From positions 153,387,057-153,451,056 of the forward strand of contig CM043952.1 of the NCBI GenBank assembly GCA_014529385.2: DNA of 64,000 nucleotides, read 5' to 3'. The stretch's first letter is position 1. The number at the start of each line of letters is the position of its first letter. This DNA comes from Adiantum capillus-veneris (Eukaryota > Streptophyta > Polypodiopsida > Polypodiales > Pteridaceae). Position numbers and translations under genes: made by a program. The notes under the pieces were generated by a model. The model was not told the origin of the DNA and did no database searches. It saw nothing but the letters and a program-made list of their open reading frames with translations. This document shows, piece after piece, positions 55,613 through 64,000 of the stretch.

Positions 55613-55990
55613 GGGTGGGTTGGGGTCCAAAGAAAGAAGGGGGGAGGAGCGATGCAGGGGGGAAGGAGCTGTGTGCAAGGGAAAGGGGGAGAAACAGGGG
55701 TGCGATCGGTGAAGGAGTACGAGCGGAAGTGCGACGCGAGAGAGATTGCGAGAAGAAGAGCACGACGATATGGTGAACTCGCTCTACTGTAATGTGTAGA
55801 GCAAGTGAGTTCTTATTAGGTTTTTACAAAAGAATATGTGTACATACCTGGCGGCCCGCCCACTTACCTGGGCGACCACATTGGGCTTTATACCCCCAAC
55901 AACCTCCCACTTAAAGTCCAATGTGGTACTTTAAGTGTGAGAGAAGCTACTATACAAGCTAATATACAAGAGATGTAGAGAAGTGATGTA

Positions 55991-57906
55991 CTACCCTACA
56001 CCTAACTGCTTGCGAAAATGCGCAAAGCTCTCTGAGGGAAGTCCTTTTGTAAGTAGATCAGCAGGATTTTCTGTGGTGTGAACTTTGACAAGCTGAAGCT
56101 GCTTATCCTCGAGCATTTCCCTGATGAAATGATACTTCACATCCACATGCTTTGTCTTTGAGTGATAAACTGGATTGCGAGCCAATTGTATAGCACTTTG
56201 ACTATCACAATATAACACATGCATCTCTTCTTTGATTCCCAAATCTGTTACTAGTCGATTAAGCCAAATTGATTCTTTGCATGCCTCTGATGCTGCAACA
56301 TATTCAGCCTCTGTAGTAGACTGAGTAACACAATCTTGTAATCTAGAACGCCATGATACTGCTCCACCAGCCAATGTAAAGACATACCCTGACGTAGACC
56401 TTCGGTTGTCTAAGTCACCTGCATAATCTGAGTCTGTAAAACCCTTTACACTTAGCTCCTGACTCCCATAGAATATACGCATACTCTTTGTAGCTTTTAG
56501 GTATCTCAATATTCCTTTCACTGCCTCCCAATGTTTCTTGCCTGGGTTTGACATGTATCGACTTACTACTCCCACTGCAAATGCAATGTCTGGGCGAGTA
56601 GCAATCATTGCATACATCAAACTACCCACTGCAAATGCAATGTCTGGGCGAGTAGCAATCATTGCATACATCAAACTACCCACTGCAGACGCATATGGAA
56701 TCTTATCCATTTCAGCCCGTTCTTCCTCAGACACAAGAGAATCTTGTTTGCTAAGTTTCACATATGGTGGCAATGGAACACTCAATGCCTTTCCCTTCTC
56801 TATATTGAAACGTTGCAAAACCTTGTCAATATACTCTGTTTGAGATAACCAAATCAACTTCTTTGATCTATCTCTCTCAATGCGCATACCAAGTATATGA
56901 CTTGCCTCACCCATGTCTTTCATGTCAAACGATTTTGCCATCTTTGAATTCAAAGCTGAAATTTCTTCCAAGTGCTTGCCAGCAATCAACATGTCATCCA
57001 CATACAAAATAAGGATCAGCCAACTGCCATCCTTAGCCTTCTTTGTAAATAGACAGTGATTGAACTCACTACGTTTGTAGCCTTGAGAAAGCATAAACTT
57101 GTGGAATTTATGGTACCATGCCCTCGGTGATTGTTTTAAGCCATAAAGACTCTTTAACAACTGGCATACCCAATCTTCCTTGCCTTTCTCAACAAACCCT
57201 TCTGGCTGCTGCATGTAAATTTCCACATCTAAATCACCATGCAAGAAAGTTGTCTTGACATCCATTTGGTGCAACGCCAAATCTAATATGGAAACCAATG
57301 CAAGAAAGCATCTCAATGTAGTCATCTTGACCACCGGAGAGAAGACTTCATCAAAGTCAATGCCTTGTTCTTGCTTAAAGCCCTTGGCAACAAGCCTTGC
57401 TTTGTACTTTGGCTGACTATCATGAGCGGTGATCTTATACCTGTAAAACCATTTACAAGGTAGAGCCTTTTTGCCCTGTGGTAATTTAACTAGCTTCCAT
57501 GTTTTGGTTTTTTGCAGAGCTGTCATCTCTAACTGGATGGCCAATTGCCAATTCCTGGAGTCCTTCATTTGCACTGCTTCCTTGTAACATGAAGGCTGAT
57601 TGCAATCAGTCAACATGACATAGTTCATAGATGGAACAAACCTATCAGAAGGTCGCGTGACACGTCCAGATCTACGCACAATAGGTGGCTCAGGCTCAAC
57701 CGCAATCTGTGGTTCCACTCTATCCTGTCCTTGCTCCTCTTGAGCCCTGACATTTTGTCTTGCACGTGCAGGTCCATCTTCTTGGAAGACAACTCTTCTA
57801 ATCTCCTCAACCCTCTTTGGTTTAGAATGATATTTGGATTTATTAAAGTGAACATCATTGCTGCGGACAACCTTTCTGGATTCGGGATCCCAAAGTCTGT
57901 ACCCCA
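55991..57906 (-). CDS. Copia-D RT and RNase H, open, 5'-truncated by Gypsy-E
   Basis: An open frame of about 640 codons of Copia origin. It starts at the integrase end (GYRLWDPESRKVVRSNDVHF), then the linker, then RT with WFYRYK, YKARLVAKGFKQEQGIDF, MDVKTTFLHGDLDVEIYM, SLYGLKQSPRAWY and the catalytic LYVDDMLIAG. RNase H follows with DSDYAGDLDNRRSTSGYVF, GGAVSWRSRLQ, TTEAEYVAASEACKE and YCDSQSAIQLARNP, ending ENPADLLTKGLPSESF. RT catalytic residues are present. An 18-residue block (GSLMYAMIATRPDIAFAV) occurs twice in tandem, an in-frame 54 bp duplication at about 56571-56678. The first about 30 codons of the frame (57907-57991) are Gypsy-E LTR and not part of the protein. Confidence 0.88.
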
Positions 57907-57907
57907 T

Positions 57908-58496
57908 TGTGCGCTCCTTGCTGCACTGTCGAAGCAAGGGACTTGCCGATACACCGTGTGCAAGCCACAAATGTCTCCAAGCACACAACAAGACTAATCT
58001 AGCAAGCTCAAGAGAGCAAAGGGTGTGTCACTCACCGCTCTACGCTCGCCTTCGTGGTGGATTCCTCGCCGCGATGAAGAAGAAGCTGCAGTCGTGCCGC
58101 GCTCAACCGCTTCGCTACCGTCGTGCCTTCGTAATGCTCGATCGCACACACTCTCTCCCTCTCTCTCTCTGTCACATACACACACACACACACAAGGAGG
58201 TGAAGAAGAAGAAGATGGAGATGGAGATGGAGCAAGAGCACTCTTCTATTGCACAAATGAGAGAATGAGTGAATTTTAGGTTTAGTTGGCTTTTATATGA
58301 GCTCACCCCATTCACACTTGGGCGCCCATGCTTAGCCAACTAATCCCTTGAATGTCCCAATTAGAGTGCGCCTCTCATCGGCGATCACTCTTACCCTTTT
58401 CCTATTGGTCCGACAAGCCCGGTACCCGACTCTACCAAATACATAATACACGTCCGTCGTAGGTGATGGGGTGTCCGTGAGCCGTGAGGGTTAACA
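57908..58496 (-). repeat. Gypsy-E 3' LTR
   Basis: 589 bp, inferred from TGTGCGCTCC at the Copia-D junction to GTTAACA before the polypurine complement. It has a CT/CA-rich tract near 58150-58195. No second copy is in the window to confirm the limits. Confidence 0.6.
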
Positions 58497-59869
58497 TGCC
58501 CCCCTTCCTGATGTAGATTCCGTCCTCGGAAGCTATTGAGTTGAAGCTCTTTCGTCGAGGTGGAAGAGCATTTGAGATGAATGTCCTTAGCCTTCTTCAG
58601 TCACTGCAAAATCAAACAACATTGGCACAATAATTGCATTCTCATAAGTGATTAAAAATCATATGCAGTTTTAGGTAGACAAATTGATTGGTAAAATAAT
58701 TTCAAACAATTTGGCAGCAATGAACATTAAATTGCAATGTAATCAAATGCATAAACAGATGTAAAGGTAAAAAATTAAACAAGTATGGGGTCGCTAATTT
58801 GACGGTCGAAAGGCACTAGAGATTGAATATTAATACCATGGGTAAGCTTCTTAATTTTCTGTGGTCAATTAAGTTGTTTAATCGCGAGAGCCAAGTATTC
58901 ATGTTCGAGGGCTGACTAGAGGCTATATCTAGAAGACCTTGTAGTTAAGCTACCATAAAAGGAATTTCTCATGAAATCATCGCCTGACTGATTACTTTCT
59001 CTTTGACCCCCCAAGTCTTTTCACAGTGATTCAATTTTGATGTGTGTGCTTATTTTGTATGCCTTGGGTTTTTTGCTTTTCAAGTAAAAGCGCCCATACT
59101 GGGAACCTCTAGGGCTCTAGTACCATAGGCAATACATGTGAGTGAAGTACCAAATCAAGCTGAGATTTCTCTTCCAGCTTAAGATTTTACAGTGTGGCAC
59201 TTTGATTTTTTGTTTGTTCATTTTCAGTATTTTAATTTTGTAACTTTGGGGGGTCATATAACACTGATACACCTCCCCAGGCTCATCACACTAGTAAACT
59301 CCCTTTATAATACTTAAGCTAAAGGTTGATAGGGTCAAGCCCACTAGAAAGCCCTAGTGCATTTCACACAATGCTGCCTAAATCGGATTAAGAACCTAAG
59401 TAACCATTAATTATTAGGAAGGCATTCCCCATGGTATTAAGAGAAGATTTCTAATACCTAACTTGGTTAAACTAGCTTAGTCGGCCTGCTTGATTTTTAA
59501 ACCTAGACAAGTGATTATGACAAAAAATTACATTGAATTAAATGTTTGATACTAAGCAAATGCGGTGAATATTAGGCTACCAATCGCAATCAAAGCAGAC
59601 AATCATAGATGCAGAAAAGATAAGGGGCAATGCTAATGGACAAGAAACACCTGTTTGTGTCGATGGTCGCGCTTGATTTGAAGAGTGAGTCGAGATAAAG
59701 ATTCCATGAAGATCCAAATCCTATCAATAGCAACACGCTCCTGTACACACTAGGAAACAAAAGGAATACCTCCAGGAGGCACATTAGTGGGAAAAGGTAC
59801 CAACACTTATTGAACACAACAAAAAGCATAAGGAAGTCTAACCTAATTATTTGCACTCCCCCTAGAGAG
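58497..59869 (-). other. Gypsy-E 3' non-coding region
   Basis: No supported ORF on either strand. A plain AT-rich stretch between the extra ORF and the polypurine tract. Confidence 0.5.
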
Positions 59870-60292
59870 TCAAGGGAATAGGATATTGTAGAGGTTGGGG
59901 GGAAACCCTAAGGCTAAACCCCTATCCTCGTCGTCGAGATAAACAAAGTCATCATCCATGAGACCATATGTGCCATCCGTGTAGTCGTGTAAATTTTCTT
60001 CTTCATCATAGGTGCCCATGTTTACTAAGAACGTCACTAGACGCCTATAGTCATCTTGGTCAAAAGGGTAGGCTTGTGCAATGGGAGAAACGCTCTCTAC
60101 TAATTATGGATCAGACGTGGTCAAGAGACGTATCAGCCATTCTAACTCCTCAAAATTCCTCTCACATGCTAGCGTACCTATCAAATCCCATTCACATGCA
60201 AGCACTGGAAAGACCATGTGAAATATTTGTGAAAAGTAACGAGGGTACCTCTCACCCAAGGCAGGAGTGGATGACTCTAGCGTACTAGCCAT
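59870..60292 (-). CDS. Gypsy-E extra 3' ORF, unknown protein, one internal stop
   Basis: From the Met codon at 60292 the frame reads MASTLESSTPALGERYPRYF and on to EELEWLIRLLTTSDP, then one TAA (60102-60104). It continues LVESVSPIAQAYPFDQDDYR, NMGTYDEEENLHDYTDGTYG and LMDDDFVYLDDEDRGLALG to a stop at 59870-59872. In total 140 codons with one stop. The second half is very acidic (Asp/Glu/Tyr clusters). The frame is long for this AT-rich region and its composition is protein-like. I recognise no family. Its place, between pol and the 3' LTR, matches the position of extra ORFs known in some plant Gypsy lineages. Confidence 0.5.
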
Positions 60293-60539
60293 ATCTGTAC
60301 ATGCAAATAGATGATGGTTAGAGTGCAAATATTACAAGGGTCGTGTTCTTGTGCATAATTTGGTTTTATGATTTTGTGTTATGGCTCTTGCTCTTTTACT
60401 TTTTTATCTTGTTTTTGTGAGTACAAGGCTTTATATATACATTCCCTAAGATTGGAGATTAAGGGGTCAGGGGGAAAGGTTGAGAGGGAAGCAAGTGAAT
60501 AATGGATGTCCACAAACACTCCCCCCTTCCTTGGGTAGA
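60293..60539 (-). other. Spacer between Gypsy-E 3' frames
   Basis: No ORF or repeat recognised. A short AT-rich gap of about 250 bases. Confidence 0.5.
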
Positions 60540-61862
60540 TCATACCGTTTGAAATGATGTCGTCACCCTTTGAAACCAATTGTTCCAGTTGGTAATAGGT
60601 AAGGATTTTTTCCAGTAGTTTTCTATTACCCTAGGTGCCTCATCAAGTTTCAAGGGTGGTAAGGTACTCTCCCAGGATCGAACTTGAAGTGGTTCATCAG
60701 GTGATTCTTGAACACTGGGAGGTGTGGATTCTTTTGTAGCTTCATGGAGGTCCACTACTATAGATGGAGGCTGTGTAGAAGCTTTTACCTCTATGGATGT
60801 ATTACATGAGGAGCTAGAAGCTTCATGGAACTCCCCCCTTCCTGAGCTAGGTGGAATAAATTGGTTTTGCCTTGGAGCCCAAACTAGCTCTGGACTAGGT
60901 GTGTAGCATTATGTGATCTTTCCCTTCCCATGGTCTGCCATTGGCTTTAGCGTTACACTGTTTGACTCATATGGGTTTGTTGTCGATAGGGAAGTACAAA
61001 TTTTACGTTTAGGTACCCAAATTTTCTCATTTTCATCATAGTAGCCTTGGGCTTCTAGAAGTTGTTTTGGAATCCATCGTGATTTGGTCTTGACTCTCCT
61101 AGGGCACGCTCTTGGTTTTCCGGGGAAATTTTTTCTTGGAATGGTTGGGAGGGTTGAGGTAGTTGGAAGTAAGGCCTTGGGGACCCATTGATATGTACTC
61201 TTAGGTCATGCAGGTTGAGTACTTGCAATATTACTGCTTGTTGCAACTACAAGTGTTGAAGTGCTAGATTCATGGGTAGCCGGCAAAGACGAGTTAACCA
61301 CCTTGGCTTGTGAATGTTGGCTCTTCTTCAACTTTGCTAGAGTTTGCAACGTAGGTGACTTTGCTTGAATGATAGGGGTAAGAGTCGGTGGTCGCGTCGT
61401 GACACTACCAGTATCCCAATTAATAGTGCATTTGGTTGCCAACATCCACGTGCGTCCCAGGTTTACGTTACCTTCCATAGCTCCTGCGGGCATGACTAGA
61501 AACCTCTGCACTATGCTTCCATTGTCATAGACAACAGGGGTCTGAAGGACTCCAAGAATAGCAGTTTTCTTTTTATTAATGCCCTTGACTTGCATCGTAC
61601 TCGGGGATAGGGTCGGTTTCTCTAATTGACACCAAACTCCATAGGATAACAAATTGTGTTTAGCTCCCGTATCTAATAAGGCATTGTATAGTACTTTCCC
61701 ATAGGGGCTATTTAGCTCAATTGGGTATCGTAGAGGTGGCTCAGATTCTAATGAGTCGTCATCTGTGTCCTCGAAAAATGTTTGCGTGATTCCCAGATTA
61801 GCCTCTCGTTGGCGTCTAAGAGGTTGTTGTCGTTCTAGAGGCTCAACTCTTGCTTGGATTTT
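60540..61862 (-). CDS. Gypsy-E downstream frame: retropepsin-like domain then W-P-K region
   Basis: Directly after the pol stop (TAA, 61863-61865) the same frame stays open. It reads an acidic stretch and then LLDTGAKHNLLSYGVW, a textbook D-T-G-A retropepsin site (about 61662-61673), then ILGVLQTPVVYDNGSIVQRF and VNLGRTWMLATKCTINWDTG, the flap and C-terminal blocks. A TGA at 61206 and a TAA near 60914 interrupt it. The same frame then shows recurrent Trp-x-Pro-Lys/Arg blocks (YQWVPKALLP, SRWIPKQLLEAQGYY, KIWVPKRKIC, LVWAPRQNQF) and an acidic Pro-rich end at 60540. A protease located after integrase is unusual. One, two or three in-frame stops separate the parts, so either the copy is dead or readthrough is used. 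Confidence 0.6.
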
Positions 61863-64000
61863 TTAAAGTTCTGCTTGTTCCTTGGTAGCCTTCTTTTGAT
61901 GGATGGCTTGCAACTCTTCCTGGCTTAGAGGATCATAATATCTTTTGAATTTACTCCCATTAAGGAATCCAATGGTTTCAACTCCATCTAGAGTCTCCAC
62001 ACGAATGGTACCTTGCGGGGTAATTTCACACACTCGATATGGTCCCTTACCAGCGTATTTCAATTTCTTCTTTTCATTACGTACCCCGTACATAAGAACT
62101 TTATCAACAACCTTGATGTCTTTATCCTTTAAATGGCTATCAAACCACTTCTTTCTCCTATCCTTCTCCACTAGAGCATTTCGCACAGCTAATTGCCTCT
62201 CTTCATCTAGCCTTTCCAGGATATATAATCGCTCCACTAAGGGGTTACCATCCCAACCTTCTTGAGAAGCTACTCGAAGACTAGGAATGACAAACTCCCA
62301 TGGCATAACTGCTTCTTGGCCATACACCATCTTAAACGGTGTGCAATTAATAGCAACTTTATACGCAGTACGATAAGCCCATAAAGCTGATGTAAGCTTT
62401 AGGTCCCAATCAGTGCGATGAGCCTCAACTGTCTTTGTCAAAATGGAGATGAGAGTTTTGTTGGTACTCTCAGCTTGGCCATTTGCTTGGGGATAATAGG
62501 GTGTAGACTTGTGGTGAGATATCATGAAGTTTGATGTGAGTTCTTTTATTACTTCATTTATAAAATGAGTTCCATTGTCACTCACAAGTTCAAAGGGGCA
62601 TCCAAAACGTGTGATAATGTTCTCAAAGAGGAACTTAGTTGTTGTTTTTGCATCCGCCTTTCGAGTTGCTTTTGCTTCAGCCCATTTGGTTACATAGTCG
62701 GTAGCGACAATGATATATCGTGATTGCGTGTTACGTGCAACCGGACTAATCGCTCCTACAAAGTCTAAGCCCCACTTTTCAAATGGTTGGGTTACCTTGA
62801 TGGGATGTAGAGGCATGCTATCACTTCTTTGTGGCTTCTTGAAGCGTTGGCATTCATCACATCCCTTTGCAAAAAGTGATGCATCCTTAAACAGAGTGGG
62901 CCACCAATAGCCTGACTGTAAGATCTTTCGGGCAGTCAAGTTTCCTGAAAAGTGACCACTAGCTACGCCCATGTGTGCATCTTGTTGAATATATAAATAC
63001 TCATCCTCGCGGGCACAGCGTCTAAGAACATCATCTTTTCCTCTCTTATAGAGAGTTCCAGCTAGTAAGCAATATGGTTCGCATTCCTTGATTAATTTTC
63101 GAGCTATATCTTTTCGCAGTTCTTTGGGTGGAAAACCATTAACTTCACAAAACTCCCTTAGAAATTCTTTAAACGCAGTGTTTATTAATCGTTGGAATGT
63201 AGCAGGGGCATTCGTTAAGCCAAAAGCCATAACACGAAATGCAAACACTCCAAACTCTGTAATAAAAGCAGTTTTAGCTTGGTCCTCTAATGCAATTGTG
63301 ATTTGATTGTAACCAGAGTACCCATCTAAAAAGCTATAAGCTTCCTTGCCTGCAACTCTTTCAAGCACATGTTCTGAATATGGCAAGGGATAATGATCTC
63401 TCCTAGTGGCTGCATTAACTTTCTTGAGGTCCACGCACACTCTTAGTTTCCCATTCTTTTTTGGCACAATGACTACTGGAGAAACCCATTCTGAGTGCTC
63501 AATAGGGTATATGAATCCACATTGGATAAGTTTTTCAATCTCCTCTTGTACAATTTTGGCGTACTTAGGATTCATTGGATAGGGTCGTTGTTGGACGGGT
63601 TTAGCAGTGTTGATCATGGGAATTGTATGTTGCACCACAGAAGGTGGAACGCCCTTCATGTCATGATATGTCCAAGCAAAGATATCCTTGTATTCCTTGA
63701 GGAGCTCCTTAAGTACAGCCTCTTCAATTTCGGTAAGGTCTTGAGCAATAAAGACTGGTTTAGACTCCTCACCTGGTTCTGCTAATTCTATCTCTTTAAC
63801 TACCGCTAAACCATCATAGACTCCACTGCTTTCATTGGTAGGTATTCGTTGGGCCTTGGCATACACAACCTTTCGCTCCCCCGTGGTATAAGATTTAAAA
63901 TGTTCAGGAGCCGTATGTAAGTCAGCCAGCTCTTGTCCTGACGGAGACCTTTCTTTTAGTTCTGCCTCCTTTTGTTGTTGTGCTAACTCTCGGTTTTGAC
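61863..64000 (-). CDS. Gypsy-E RT-integrase polyprotein, RT core deleted in frame, partial
   Basis: Open from the window edge to 61863. Counting from codon 63866: RT begins with KYAKIVQEEIEKLIQCGFIY, VPKKNGKLRVCVDLKKVN (about 134-151), FLDGYSGYNQITI (first catalytic Asp, 181) and FGLTNAPATFQRLINTAF (215-232). After REF (239) the text jumps to CEVNGFPPKELRKDIARKLI and KRGKDDVLRRC, which belong to the RNase H/integrase spacer. The YxDD box, RT thumb and most or all of RNase H are missing, yet the frame is kept. Integrase is complete: His/Cys finger with CDECQ (about 336-340), core with D368 (GLDFVG), D430 (VSDNGTHF) and E466 (NGQAES), and the C-terminal GPYRVCEI region. It could still supply integrase but not reverse transcription. 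Confidence 0.88.
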   Translation of the reverse strand, partial: QNRELAQQQKEAELKERSPSGQELADLHTAPEHFKSYTTGERKVVYAKAQRIPTNESSGVYDGLAVVKEIELAEPGEESKPVFIAQDLTEIEEAVLKELLKEYKDIFAWTYHDMKGVPPSVVQHTIPMINTAKPVQQRPYPMNPKYAKIVQEEIEKLIQCGFIYPIEHSEWVSPVVIVPKKNGKLRVCVDLKKVNAATRRDHYPLPYSEHVLERVAGKEAYSFLDGYSGYNQITIALEDQAKTAFITEFGVFAFRVMAFGLTNAPATFQRLINTAFKEFLREFCEVNGFPPKELRKDIARKLIKECEPYCLLAGTLYKRGKDDVLRRCAREDEYLYIQQDAHMGVASGHFSGNLTARKILQSGYWWPTLFKDASLFAKGCDECQRFKKPQRSDSMPLHPIKVTQPFEKWGLDFVGAISPVARNTQSRYIIVATDYVTKWAEAKATRKADAKTTTKFLFENIITRFGCPFELVSDNGTHFINEVIKELTSNFMISHHKSTPYYPQANGQAESTNKTLISILTKTVEAHRTDWDLKLTSALWAYRTAYKVAINCTPFKMVYGQEAVMPWEFVIPSLRVASQEGWDGNPLVERLYILERLDEERQLAVRNALVEKDRRKKWFDSHLKDKDIKVVDKVLMYGVRNEKKKLKYAGKGPYRVCEITPQGTIRVETLDGVETIGFLNGSKFKRYYDPLSQEELQAIHQKKATKEQAEL

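Larger units (their letters stand above)
55214..57907 (-). mobile_element. Copia-D: minus-strand Copia, cut by Gypsy-E
   Basis: The 3' LTR is inferred as 55214-55901 (TGTGCAGAGG to CCCAACA), followed by the polypurine complement 'acctcccacttaaag'. The pol ORF at 55991-57906 lacks everything upstream of the integrase C-terminus because Gypsy-E begins there. The 5' remainder should lie to the right of Gypsy-E, outside the window. Confidence 0.8.
57908..64000 (-). mobile_element. Gypsy-E: minus-strand Gypsy, right end outside window
   Basis: The 3' LTR is 57908-58496, followed by the polypurine complement 'tgccccccttcctg'. The order of the sense strand from the right edge is RT (partial), integrase, retropepsin-like domain, a Trp-Pro-Lys motif region, an extra small ORF, about 1.4 kb of non-coding DNA, and the LTR. 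This is not the usual Gypsy order, in which protease precedes RT. The 5' LTR and gag are not in the window. Confidence 0.8.

Noticed and set aside
55314-55763. 149-codon Pro-rich ORF on the minus strand
   Set aside because: The proline block is the complement of the 33 G run, and the rest is Copia-D LTR; no independent coding evidence.
57994-58279. Overlapping ORFs on both strands near 58100
   Set aside because: They lie in the Gypsy-E LTR around a CT/CA-rich tract.

Overview
The window looks like repeat-dominated chromosomal DNA from a land plant. The main reason is a 1045-residue PLS-class pentatricopeptide repeat (PPR) protein, a family essentially confined to plants. A second, degraded PPR locus lies nearby, and almost everything else is plant-type Ty1/Copia and Ty3/Gypsy LTR retrotransposons with initiator-Met tRNA primer sites. 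Gene density is very low. A large-genome plant such as a fern or lycophyte would fit, but that is inference; the sequence does not name the species.

Layout. 1-16900: old, eroded retroelement layers. These are a Copia-type tandem LTR (1401-2095) and a decayed + strand Gypsy (about 3000-4480, resuming at 12022-13860). A 6.35 kb minus-strand Gypsy with 132-134 bp LTRs and a perfect TATTT target duplication (5666-12016) sits inside the decayed Gypsy. A Copia-type LTR at 14128-16448 is split by a 1.7 kb TRIM-like element (14253-15960). 17290-25990: the only genic island. It holds three copies of a 5'/N-terminal module, the intact PPR ORF (19508-22645), a small spliced ORF of unknown function (22864-23327), a 145-codon hypothetical ORF and a PPR pseudogene.

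26887-64000: a stack of nested LTR elements. The base is a + strand Gypsy ('Gypsy-B', 32535 to at least 55213). Its 5' LTR is interrupted by a minus-strand relative ('Gypsy-A', 26887-32534). Its gag is interrupted by a minus-strand Copia ('Copia-A', 33271-49913). Its integrase is interrupted by a non-autonomous element ('C', 52138-54754) and by another Copia ('Copia-D', 55214-57907 in this window). Copia-A carries a non-autonomous element ('I', 33532-44994), which in turn carries a three-LTR composite Copia ('Copia-H', 34780-43647). Copia-D is interrupted by 'Gypsy-E' (57908 to beyond the right edge). Insertion order can be read from target duplications (TCTTA for H, GAGGC for C, near-match for A) and from host reading frames that resume on the far side of each insertion.

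The least ordinary items are: Copia-H as a TSD-flanked LTR-x-LTR-pol-LTR composite that appears to have carried about 2.3 kb of unrelated DNA; Gypsy-E, whose polyprotein ORF stays open despite an in-frame loss of the reverse transcriptase YxDD and RNase H region, and which has a retropepsin-like domain downstream of integrase plus an extra 3' ORF; the triplicated 5' module of the PPR gene; and regular short repeats inside the non-autonomous elements C and J. All coordinates, motifs and repeats were read by eye. Database identities were not checked.
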